Positions 1 through 9,584 of a stretch of 64,000 bases of DNA are shown in pieces. The position numbers and the translations under genes were made by a program. The stretch comes from Charina bottae. Lineage: Eukaryota; Chordata; Lepidosauria; Squamata; Charinaidae. The notes beneath the pieces are model-generated. The model did no database searches, was not told where the DNA came from, and was given only the letters and a program-made list of their open reading frames with translations. Every line of letters begins with the position of its first letter. Positions within the stretch are counted from its first letter, which is position 1. The stretch covers positions 82,345,355 to 82,409,354 of the forward strand of contig JALMGJ010000003.1 of the NCBI GenBank assembly GCA_023362775.1, in the 5' to 3' direction.

Positions 1-973
1 TTGGCATCTATAGTGTTTATATGGTCCGTGAAGGCCTGTACTTCCTGGGCCTTGATTTTGACCCAGGTGTCATCCACATACCTAAACCAGTGGGTGGGCA
101 CCGTTCCCTGGAATGTGTTGAGTGCTTTCTTCTCCACTTCTTCCATGTATAAATTGGCCACAATGGGTGACACAGGAGAACCCATGGCACAGCCGTGTTT
201 TTGTCTGTAAAAGTCACCTCTGTATGTGAAATAAGTGGTGTTAAGACACAGGTCCAGAAGATGGCAGATCTGGTTTGGGTTGAGATGGCTTCTCCTTTCC
301 AGGGTGCTGTCCTCTTCTAGTCTCTTCCTGACAGCGGATAGAGCATGAGTGGTGGGGATGCTGGTGAAAAGGGAGGACACATCAAAGGAGACCATAGTTT
401 CATCTGTATCCAGTTTCAGGATCTTTGCTTTGGAAACAAATTCTTCCGAATTATGGATGTGGTGTTCAGAGTGTCCAACTAGAGGTGCTAGTATGGTAGA
501 GAGGTGTTTGGCAATGTTGTATGTTACCGAATTGATGCTGCTGACTATGGGTCGGAGGGGTGTTCCTTCCTTGTGGATCTTAGGAAGTCCGTAGATGCAG
601 GGGATGGCTTCTCCAGGATACAGACGGTGGTAGGTAATCCTATCGATGGAGCCATCATGTTCCAATTGTTTCAAACTGTCTATTGCCTTTTTCTTGTAAT
701 TGTTGGTGGGGTCTCTTTTCAGTTTTTCATATGTATGGTGATCCTCCAAAAGTGAGGTAATTTTATTGTGGTAGTCTGCAGTGTTTAGAACCACTGTACA
801 TCTTCCTTTGTCAGCAGGTAAAATGGTGATGGTTTCATCTTTGCTGAGGGCTGTCAGGGCTCTCCTCTCTTGGGCGGTAAGGTTGGGGGGAGGAGGTTGA
901 GCACTGGACAGAGCTGCAGATATTTTAAGCCGGAGTTGTTCTGCTTCTTCAAAAGGTAGGTGGTTGTTGTGGA
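1..973 (-). mobile_element. Penelope-like retroelement, RT region, open frame running off the left edge
   Basis: Read on the minus strand, this stretch is one uninterrupted frame of about 324 codons, open at both ends. Motifs in order are LPADKGRCTVV, YGLPKIHKEGTPLRP, FDVSSLFTSIP, GCAMGSPVSPIVANLY and RYVDDTW. These are typical of Penelope-like reverse transcriptases, with the YVDD catalytic pair near position 105. The C-terminal part, where a GIY-YIG nuclease would lie in many family members, is outside the window. The 5' side stops abruptly at about 973, so the copy is 5' truncated. The absence of stops or frameshifts suggests a fairly young copy. It is clearly different in sequence from the second Penelope-like element near 12 kb. 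Confidence 0.88.
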
Positions 974-1017
974 TGCATCTACGGACTTCCTAAGATCCAC
1001 AAGGAAGGAACACCCCT
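556..1017. repeat. 44-bp perfect inverted repeat within the Penelope-like element (556-599 and 974-1017)
   Basis: Positions 974-1017 are the exact reverse complement of 556-599. The segment encodes CIYGLPKIHKEGTPL, on the minus strand in the left copy and on the plus strand in the right copy. It therefore looks like a small inverted piece of the same element at its truncated 5' edge. Inverted or tandem partial copies at the 5' side are common for Penelope-like insertions; that this one arose in the same event is inference. Confidence 0.9.
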
Positions 1018-3303
1018 TTTTCTTTTAGATGAACTTGACATTCCTATACCTGCCTCAGTCTGGGAGGATTTCTATACAAGTTTATTTACTGAGTCAAACC
1101 AAAGACCCTTGCAGGAAAGTATAATTGATCCTACTTATTTTGAAAACCTCCCTCTTTGGCCCTCAGTGTCAGTGGCAGAAGTCAAATCTATCATCCATTC
1201 CTTGAAACCCAACAAGGCTCCAGGAGAGGACTTTTTACCACCAGAACTTTTTAAAACCCATACTGACTGGTGGGCCCCATTACTTGCAGGTTTGTTTTCT
1301 TATATAAACAACACAGGATTCATTCCAGTAGGATGGGAAGTAGCAATTGTTGTCCCTATATTTAAAAAAGGAAATAGGACTGAGCCACAAAATTATAGAC
1401 CAATCAGTCTTATAGGAATTGCTGCAAAAATGTATGTCAAACACCTCTTGGGCAAAATAGAGGACTGGGTAATTAGGACAAACCTCCTTGTAGAGGAACA
1501 AACTGGTTTTAGACCAGATCGCTCCACAATAGATAATTGTTTCACATTACATCATCTTATTTCAAAACAATTGGCAAATGGTAAAAAAGTGTTCGCTGCT
1601 TTCATAGATTTTACCGCAGCTTTTGATTCCATAGATAGAAACATTTTATGGAAGAAATTAATTAATTTAAATATGGAGCCCAGACTTTTATTCCTGGTAA
1701 AGGCCCTCTATTCAAATACTTATTTAAAAGTAAGAACTGGTGTAAATGGCTCTTTAACCAAAAGTATTCCTACTCATAGAGGTGTCAGGCAGGGTTGTAT
1801 CTTAGCTCCAATGCTCTTCAATCTTTATATTAATGATATTCCAGGGTTTATGCGTACCGTAGATACTCACATGTTAAAAATTCATGGCATATTTGTGAAT
1901 GTCCTATTATATGCAGATGATATGATTTTGATGGCACATTCACAAGTTGGCCTGAGAAGACTCCTGAAAAAGTTGAATGTCTATTGTGTTCATAACTCTT
2001 TAACTATAAATAAGTCTAAATCTAAAGTGATGGTTTTTGGTAAAAGAAAAAGGATGAAATATAAATGGCAAATAAATGGGGAGCCTATAGAACAAGTGAA
2101 TTCTTTCACTTACCTAGGAGTGGTTTTTACTGATACTGGAGCCTGGGACAATCATTTCAGAAGGACCGCAGGGAGGGCTGAGGTCTGTGCCAAAAGGCTA
2201 TCTAAACTGTATAATTATAAATATCCCGGCACTTTGACCCCTATTCTGAAAGTATTTAGAGCAAAAATTGTCCCAATGTTGACTTATGGTGCGGAAGTGT
2301 GGGGTCTTACAAATTCTGCTGCACTTGAATATGTTCAAACCCGCTTTTTAAGAAGTATACTGGGAGTTGATAAAAATACGTCAGCACCCGCAATTAGAGC
2401 AGAAACAGGTATCCACTCTATACATAGCCAGACAGTATCAAAGGTCTTTTCTTACTGGCAGAAGGTCCATTCAATGGACCATGATAGGCTTCCCAAATTA
2501 TGCCTACTTGAACAAATGAGTTTGGATTTTACCACATCCTGGTTAAAACATCTCACTAAAGTTATTACACAATATGGATTTTCCATTCAACAGGTACTCA
2601 TAACTGCACCGCAGGCAAAGGATATTTTTAAACAGCGAGCCCTGGATATCAGTGCCCAATTGGACATGGAGACATTGGCAAAAAATGGTTCATTAAAATG
2701 GTTAGCTAAGAATAAAACTATTTTTAAATTTGAAAAATACCTGTCGATGAGTCTAACACAAAATCTGAGAAGGGCCTATTCCAGGGCTAGGTTTGAATTG
2801 TTGGACTCTATGGTTAAATATGGACGTTTTCATCATTTGCCATATGATGAGAGGACTTGTGTATGTGGAGACCCAGCCATAGAAGATATTGCCCATGTTT
2901 TGTTCGACTGCAAATTATATGATTCACTTAGGATTAAATTCCTGTCTCTTTTGTTAGAAAGAACAGCACACTGGGATTCTAATCACAGATTATCTTATTT
3001 TCTTTCGGGCTCAAATACTTTTATTGTGAATAGGACTGCCAAGTTTGTAGACAAGGCAGTTCACCAGAGAGCCCATTATATGGAAAAGATTGGAGTGCCA
3101 TGTAGGGGTGATGAACTCATTTGAATTCTGATTAGATATACATGTATTGTATTTATTATTATTTCAGGTTATTCAATTATCTTATTTCCTATTTTGGTGT
3201 ATTTTTATCAATGTTATCAGTTAAATTGAATTGTATTGTATTCTTGTTATCTTATTTTATCTTTGATATGGTCGTAAGACTAATCAATAAAGTTGTTGCT
3301 TGC
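1018..3303 (+). mobile_element. 5'-truncated non-LTR retrotransposon (LINE), uncertain clade
   Basis: The element holds one long reverse-transcriptase frame, then a short AT-rich 3' region with AATAAA at about 3285. No endonuclease is present, so the copy is 5' truncated. Its 3' end, with a TGGTC motif close to AATAAAG and a TTGTTG-like end, resembles the ends of relics near 26.5, 35.6 and 62.1 kb. The left boundary follows the inverted Penelope piece and the right boundary abuts a Penelope-type hammerhead motif. This could mean insertion into a Penelope copy, but no clear target-site duplication is visible. The C-terminal Cys/His motif would fit the Ingi/Vingi/I group; that placement is a guess. 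Confidence 0.85.
1109..3124 (+). CDS. LINE reverse transcriptase, partial but uninterrupted
   Basis: The listed start is a TTG, not a real start; the same frame stays open upstream at least to 1020 and into the Penelope-derived piece. It encodes the fingers/palm motifs NYRPISLIGIAAK and TGFRPDRSTIDN, then FIDFTAAFDSID (about residue 165), GVRQGCILAPMLFNLY (about 225) and LLYADDMILM (about 267). A C-terminal segment near residue 585 has spaced cysteines and a histidine (CVCGDPAIEDIAHVLFDC), as in several LINE clades. The RT would copy the element's RNA at a nicked target, but the missing endonuclease makes this copy unlikely to work alone. No stop or frameshift occurs in about 2 kb, so the insertion seems recent. 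Confidence 0.85.
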   Translation: MQESIIDPTYFENLPLWPSVSVAEVKSIIHSLKPNKAPGEDFLPPELFKTHTDWWAPLLAGLFSYINNTGFIPVGWEVAIVVPIFKKGNRTEPQNYRPISLIGIAAKMYVKHLLGKIEDWVIRTNLLVEEQTGFRPDRSTIDNCFTLHHLISKQLANGKKVFAAFIDFTAAFDSIDRNILWKKLINLNMEPRLLFLVKALYSNTYLKVRTGVNGSLTKSIPTHRGVRQGCILAPMLFNLYINDIPGFMRTVDTHMLKIHGIFVNVLLYADDMILMAHSQVGLRRLLKKLNVYCVHNSLTINKSKSKVMVFGKRKRMKYKWQINGEPIEQVNSFTYLGVVFTDTGAWDNHFRRTAGRAEVCAKRLSKLYNYKYPGTLTPILKVFRAKIVPMLTYGAEVWGLTNSAALEYVQTRFLRSILGVDKNTSAPAIRAETGIHSIHSQTVSKVFSYWQKVHSMDHDRLPKLCLLEQMSLDFTTSWLKHLTKVITQYGFSIQQVLITAPQAKDIFKQRALDISAQLDMETLAKNGSLKWLAKNKTIFKFEKYLSMSLTQNLRRAYSRARFELLDSMVKYGRFHHLPYDERTCVCGDPAIEDIAHVLFDCKLYDSLRIKFLSLLLERTAHWDSNHRLSYFLSGSNTFIVNRTAKFVDKAVHQRAHYMEKIGVPCRGDELI

Positions 3304-3312
3304 CTTACCAAC

Positions 3313-3370
3313 TTTGCTCAGACTGAAGAAGCTCCTTGGATAAGGAGCGAAACGTTTCCACTAAGAAAAT
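3313..3370 (+). ncRNA. Hammerhead ribozyme motif of Penelope type
   Basis: The core CTGAAGA (3323-3329) is followed by a perfect 7-bp stem II hairpin (GCTCCTT / AAGGAGC, loop GGAT) and then GAAA (3349-3352). After it comes the self-complementary ACGT, which could form stem III only between two molecules, followed by T at the cleavage position. Stem I can form between the CTCA..GA side and the TC..TAAG side, with one mismatch in this copy. An extra A lies between the core and stem II. Small hammerhead variants with very short stem III are known from Penelope-like elements and act as dimers. Flanking sequence to about 3400 is shared with the palindromic element at 52 kb. Confidence 0.75.
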
Positions 3371-3400
3371 AGAAATCCAGTTGACATGATTCAAACTACA

Positions 3401-3965
3401 GCCAGTTTCATTATGTTTAACAGAGCTGTTGCAAGAGAATAGCAATCTATGTTGGAGTCCTTTAATAAGCCTTTCTTCCACAACACTTCCTCTTTTGGAG
3501 GGTAAAGTTATTGAAAGATAAGAGTACAAAATTTACACATGTACAGATCTGTGTATTGTATTACTTCACCTCCCAAAAGATGCTGCTAGTTTTGTTAAAT
3601 AATAGTATTGCTTCTAACAAGATAGGAGCCAGAAACACTAAAAAAAAGCTTATATAGAAGAAAGAGCTCAGTATTTTGTATGTCTTCCTGCTGGACCTTA
3701 GACATAATTAGAGTTTTTGAAATTGGAACTAAGCCTAAGCATGACACAAAATAGAATGGCAGAACAGCCATGGCATAACCTTGTTTTCTTGGCGCAGGAT
3801 TAAAAAAAAAGCTTTTCCCTCTGCAATAAGCAAGACATTAAGAGAAATGATATTCATTGCAGGACCAATAGAGCTGCTATTCTGGCTTTCTCAGCCACTA
3901 CACAGGCTTTGGCCTTGTTAAACTTCAAATATATTTATTTAATAGTTCCATGTTAGGCATCTATA
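3401..3965. other. Unassigned sequence
   Basis: I see no exon, known repeat or structured element. Short A runs occur at about 3640 and 3800. Confidence 0.5.
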
Positions 3966-5990
3966 TTTATCTTTTTATTTATTTATTATTTAAATTTGTA
4001 TGACCGCCCAACTCCCCCAACAGGGGACTCTGGGCGGTTTACAATAAAACCAAGGTTAAAATATAAATATAAAATTACAAATTATTAACATAATATAAAT
4101 AAATGTAAAATCCAATCTGGTGAGTTGATCTTAAATAATAGGGAGGACATTATGGTATTAACCACCCCCAGGAGGAGCTATTACTTTTTCCCTCCCACGC
4201 TAGGTGGCAAAACCAGGTTTTCAGATCTTTCCTAAAGGTTGGGAGGGAGGAAACTTGTCTCAACTCTGGGGGCAAGATATTCTAGAGGGCAGGCACCACT
4301 ACAGAGAAGGCCCGCCTCTTGGGCCCCGCTAGATGAAATTGTCTTATTGATGGGGTCCGTAGCAAGCCCTCTCTGAATGATCAGGTGGGGCGGGTCAATG
4401 ATATGGGGATAAGACGGTCCCTCAGGTATCCTGGCCCCATGCCATGTTGGGCTTTAAAGGTAATAACCAACACCTTGAATTGGACCCAGAAGCAAACCGG
4501 CACCCAATGCAGCTCACGTAACAAAGGTGTTATATGTGCTGATCTTGGTGCACCTAAAATTGCCTGCGCAGCCGCATTCTCTACCAGCTGTAGCTTCCGG
4601 ATATTCTTCAAGGGTAGCCCCATGTAGAGCGCGTTGCAATAGTCTATGTGGGAGATGACAAGGGCGTGAGTGACCGTTCGGAGGGCATCGCGGTCCAGGA
4701 ATGGGCGTAACTGGCGCACAAGCCGAAGCTGTGCAAAGGCCCTCCTAGCCACGACTGCCACCTGCTCTTCGAGCAGGAGTTGTGAGTCCAGGAGGACCCC
4801 CAAGTTCTGCACCGGCTCCGAATGGGGCAGTGCCACCCCATCCAGAACCAAAGATGACAACTTCCCGGATAGAGTGGGGCCATCAATCCACAGCCACTCG
4901 GTCTTGCCAGGGTTCAGCTGAAGCCTGTTGTTCCCCATCGAGGCCCCCACAGCCCCCAGGCACTGAGACAGGGCGGCAACCGCATCACTTACTTCACCTG
5001 GGATGGAGATATACAATTGAGTACCATCAGCATATTGATGATACCTCATCCCATGGTGACGGATGTTCTCACCCAGCAGTTTCATGTAGATGTTGAATAA
5101 GAGAGGAGAGAGAACCGAACCCTGCGGCACTCCACATAAGAGAGGTCACGGGTCGGATCTCTCCTCTCCTATCACCACCGACTGGGAGCGGCCCTGGAGG
5201 AAGGAGGTGAACCAACGCAAAACTATACCGCCCACCCCCAACTCCCTTAGCCTCCCCAAAAAGATACCATGGTCGATGGTATCGAAAGCCACTGAGAGAT
5301 CCAAGAGAGCCAGGATGGATGCACTGCCTCCATCCCGCTCCTGCCAGAGATCATCCATAAGCGCAACCAATGCAGTCTCCATCCCATATCCTGGCCTGAA
5401 ACCCGACTGAAAGGGGTCTAGATAATCCACTTCATCCAGAATCCTCTGAAGTTGCAACGCCACCACTTTATCAACCACCTTTCCCAAAAAGGGAAGGTGG
5501 GAGACAGGACGAAAATTGTCCAAGATGGTAGGGTCCAGGGATGGCTTCTTGAGGAGGGGGTGCACCAATGCCTCCTTAAAGGCAGTTGGGAACACCCTCT
5601 CCATCAAGGATGTATTAACCATCGCCTGGACCCACCCGCAAGTCACATCCCTGGCACATTTTACCAGCCAGGAAGGGCACAGGTCTAGATGGCATGTGGT
5701 GGCATTTACAGTCCGGAGGGTCCTGTCCACTTCCTCAGGCCCAACAGGATCAAACCTTTCCCAGGTAACAAGGCAAGATCGTTCTCCTGGCATCTCCCCA
5801 GACACAGCAGGGCACACACAGTCACGCCTACCTACCCTGTCTCCCACTCAGGGATAGGCACTCTCACACAACTCATACAACCCTGGACCCCCTCTCGTGA
5901 CTCACGGGGGGAGCCCCCACACTCACACCGATACCCCGCAAACCCTCTGCCGCCCTCAGAGACGGGGGGTGATTGGTCCTCCACTTCAAC
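3966..5990 (-). mobile_element. L2-type LINE, 5'-truncated, degenerate
   Basis: The 3' end is at the left. It has an A/T-rich tail, then the hairpin-forming end (CCGCCCA...GGGCGG, about 4005-4036) seen in all L2 copies of this window. The coding part reads in one frame from about 5847 to 4160, with RT motifs FQSGFRPGYG, LLDLSVAFDTIDH and PQGSVLSPLLFNIYM, then YADG in place of YADD. In-frame TGA codons at 5146-5148 and 4381-4383 both stand where the copy at 6.3-9.4 kb has CGA. This is the mark of CpG decay. The stretch 5850-5990 is probably part of the same element but is poorly matched. Confidence 0.85.
4381..5847 (-). pseudogene. L2 reverse transcriptase pseudogene
   Basis: Two open blocks (5847-5146 and 5130-4381) lie in the same frame, separated only by a TGA. 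Together they match the last half of the intact-looking L2 protein at 6313-9372, including the LNPGKTEWLWIDG and LGVLLDSQLLLEEQ region behind the catalytic site. The YADD box reads YADG, so a catalytic aspartate is lost. A further TGA at 4381 ends the frame early; homologous sequence continues to about 4160. The copy cannot make active RT. Confidence 0.85.
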
Positions 5991-6164
5991 CACCAAGCTG
6001 TACCAAAATAGAGATGTTATAAAATTTTCAGTATTAAAGTGGCTTAAGCCTCAATAAATTGTATATGGCAGCTGATTTATGATCTAATGGGGTAGAGTGA
6101 TCACATATATATTCTAGATCCTGTTAAGCAACTCATTCTGTGTGACGGTGTTTCTGTAGCCAGA

Positions 6165-9100
6165 ATGGATTCATCCTTCTATCAAAAGGGAGACACACAA
6201 GCTCAAGCTATCTTGCTGCTGCTGAAGACAGAGCTGGGATCGGCTGCTCTTCGTTTGGACTTGCCAAGTTGCTGGTGCCAGAGCAAAATCCAGGTTTTCC
6301 AGGGGCTCGGGAGTGGAGGCAACTGGGCTAGGAAACTCTGGGGGCTATGGGGAGGGTAAGTCGATCGAAGTGGTGACGGGCAGGGGATATTATGACGGGA
6401 ACCAGAGGACAAGCCATTTCCGGGGAAGGCGCCCCCGGTGTTTAGTACCGGTGGCGCGTTCCGGTCCTCTGAGTTCAGCCCCAGGTTCTGGACAGCGGAT
6501 CGTTGAGGGCCCCGGTTTTCGACTGCTGCTGCTTAACGCCAGGTCAGTAAATAACAAGGCCCCTCTCATAAGTGAATTAATCATGGAGAGAGGGGCTGAC
6601 CTGGCGTGTATTACTGAGACCTGGCTGGGCCCAGAGGGAGGGGTATCCCTCTCGGAAATGTGCCCGGCTGGGTTCCAGGTGTGGCACCAGCCGAGATACC
6701 GGGGTAGGGGAGGAGGGGTGGCAGTTATTATCAGAGAGTCTTTGGTGGCTTTCAGGGGCCTTGCTCCACAAGTGGCCGGATGTGAGACCCTGTTTTTCAA
6801 GTTGGGTGCCCGGGAACAGTTGGGAGTGTTGCTATTGTACCAGGCTCCCTGCTGCGTAGCAACCTCCCTGCCTGAGCTGCTGGAGGCTGTCTCGGGGTTG
6901 GCAGTGGAGTTCCCCAGGCTGATGGTTCTGGGGGATTTTAATCTGCCGTCCCTGGGACGGGCCTCGGAAGTGGCTCGGGAGTTCATGACTACCATGACAG
7001 CCATGGGCCTGGCCCAGATTATTCGGGACCCAACTCGAGACAGTGGACTCACTCCGGATTTGATTTTCTTGTCTGAGCAATGGCAAAGTGACCTGAGGGG
7101 AAAGTTAGAACTATCCCCGTTGTCATGGTCAGATCACGTCCTGATATCCCTAAGATTCTCTTATGCCGCCCCACTCCGCAGGGAGGCAGGACCTATTCGA
7201 TTGGTCCGCCCCCGGCGACTTATGGACCCAATGAGGTTTCAGAGGGAGCTGAGGGTAATACCCGATGATCTGCTGCACGGTCCAGCGGAGGCACTGGCCG
7301 CTTCCTGGAATAGGGAGGCGGCCGGAGCCTTGGACAGGACCGCGCCGATGCGACCTCTCCAACCCCATTCGACCCGTCACTCCCCGTGGTATACGGAGGA
7401 GTTGAGGGTCTTGAAGAGGGTGAAGAGACGTCTAGAGCGTCGCTGGAGAAAGACGAAGGCGGAATCGGACCGAACACAATCTAGAGCCGCTATTAAGGCC
7501 TACCTTGTGGTGGTAAGAGCGGCGAAACGTGAATATTTCTCCGCGCTTATTGCATCCGCAGAATGCCGTCCGACAGCCCTGTTTAAGATTACTCGATCTC
7601 TCTTAGGTAGGGTGGAATTGACCACCCACCTACAGGGCCGTGCGGAAGAATTTTCTGAGCATCTGCAGGATAAAATCGCTCGGATTCGGTCTAAGTTGGA
7701 CTCCATGCATGAAATGCAGTCTGGGGAGATGCCGGGAGAATGGTCTTGCCCTATTATCTGGGAACAATTTGATCCTGTTGGACCTAAGGAAGTGGACAAG
7801 ATCCTCCGAACTGTTAATTCCACCACATGTCAGTTAGATCCCTGTCCTTCCTGGCTAGTAAAATCAGCCAGGGAAGTGACATGTGGATGGGTCCAGGCAA
7901 TGATTAATACATCCTTGTTGGAGGGGGTGTTTCCGGCGACCTTCAAGGAGGCGTTGGTGCACCCCCTCCTCAAGAAGCCATCCCTGGACCCTACCATTCT
8001 GGACAATTTTCGTCCAGTCTCCCACCTTCCCTTTTTGGGAAAGGTGGTTGAGAAGGTGGTGGCGTTGCAGCTTCAGAGGACCCTGGATGAAGCGGATTAT
8101 CTAGACCCTTTCCAGTCAGGTTTCAGGCCGGGATTTGGGACGGAGACTGCATTGGTCGCACTTACGGATGACCTCTGGCGGGAGCGGGATGGAGGTAGTG
8201 CATCCATCCTGGCTCTCTTAGATCTCTCAGCGGCGTTCGATACCATCGACCATGGTATCCTTTTGGGACAGCTTAGGGAGTTGGGGGTGGGCGGCGTAGT
8301 TTTGCGCTGGTTCACCTCCTTCCTCCAGGGCCGTTCCCAGTCGGTGGTGATAGGGGAGGAGAGATCCAGCCCGCGACCACTCCTGTGTGGGGTGCCGCAG
8401 GGTTCGGTTCTCTCTCCTCTCCTATTTAACATCTACATGAAACCGCTGGGCGAGGTCATCTGACACCATGGGATGAGGTATCATCAGTATGCAGATGATA
8501 CTCAACTGTATATCTCCACCCCTGGTGAAGTAAGTGATGCAGTGACCACCCTATCCCAGTGCCTGGGGGCTGTGAGGGCCTGGATGGGGAACAACAGGCT
8601 TCAGTTGAACCCTGGCAAGACCGAGTGGCTGTGGATTGACGGCTTAGCGTCTTCTAGGAAATTATCATCTTTGGTTCTCGATGGGGTAGCACTGCCCCAT
8701 TCGGAACCGGTGTGCAACTTGGGGGTCCTTCTAGACTCACGACTCCTGCTCGAAGAGCAGGTGGCAGTCGTGGCTAGAAGGGCTTTTGCACAGCTTCGGC
8801 TTGTGCGCCAGTTGCGCCCATTCCTGGATCGCGATGCCCTCCGAACAGTCACTCACGCTCTTGTCATCTCCCATGTAGATTATTGCAATGCGCTCTACAT
8901 GGGGCTACCCTTGAAGACTATACGGAAGCTACAGCTGGTGCAGAATGCAGCCGCGCGGGCGATTTTAGGTGCGCCAAGATTCGCACATATAACACCTTTG
9001 CTCCGCGAGCTGCATTGGGTGCCGGTCTGCTTCCGGGTACAATTCAAGGTGTTGGTTATCACCTTTAAAGCCCTACATGGCATGGGACCAGAATACCTAA

Positions 9101-9584
9101 AGGACCGTCTTGTCCCCAGGTTATCGACCCGCCCCACCCGATCGTTCAGAGACGGCCTGCTGCGAGCCCCATCAATTAAAGAATGTCATCTGATGGGGGC
9201 TAGGAGGCGGGCCTTCTCTGTAGCAGCACCCACACTATGGAACATCTTGCCCCCAGAGTTGAGACAGATCCCCTCCCTCCCGACCTTTAGAAAAGAACTG
9301 AAGACCTGGTTCTGCCGCCTGGCATGGGAGGGAGGAAACGATAGTTCCTCATGGGGGTGGTTAATCCCGTAATTTTATAATGCCCTTCTTTTATTAATAC
9401 TATCTCCCACTTGGATTTTTATTTTATTTTATTTATAATATATTAATTCTATAAATTGTTAGTTTACATATTTTATATTTTATGCTTTTATCTAATTTTA
9501 TTTATTGTAAACCGCCCAGAGTTCCCCGTTGGGGGAGATGGGCGGTTATATAAATTAAATAAATAAATAAATAAATAAAATCAT
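6165..9584 (+). mobile_element. L2-type LINE, near full length
   Basis: It contains an apurinic-type endonuclease followed by reverse transcriptase, then a 3' region ending in the CCGCCCAGAG...GGGCGG hairpin (about 9510-9545) and an (AAAT)n tail. The 5' limit is uncertain; TCATCC near 6170 and TCATCC just after the tail may be a short target-site duplication. With the minus-strand copy at 4-6 kb it forms a large head-to-head inverted repeat. The PQGSVLSPLLFNIY and YADDTQLY motifs fit the CR1/L2 branch; I favour L2. Confidence 0.85.
6313..9372 (+). pseudogene. L2 ORF2 (endonuclease + RT) with one internal nonsense codon
   Basis: The frame spans 1,020 codons and is broken only by TGA at 8461-8463. 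The endonuclease domain shows LLLLNARSVNNK (about residue 70), ITETWLG (100), LGDFNLP (206) and SWSDHVLISL (270). The RT shows NFRPVSHLPFLGK, GFRPGFGTETA (603), LLDLSAAFDTIDH (635) and GVPQGSVLSPLLFNIY (694), then after the stop YADDTQLY (725). The stop therefore separates the PQGS box from the catalytic YADD box. The L2 copy at 4-6 kb has CGT at this codon; a CGA-to-TGA transition would explain the change. The start chosen is the first ATG in frame; the true start may lie upstream. No ORF1 was identified. Confidence 0.85.
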
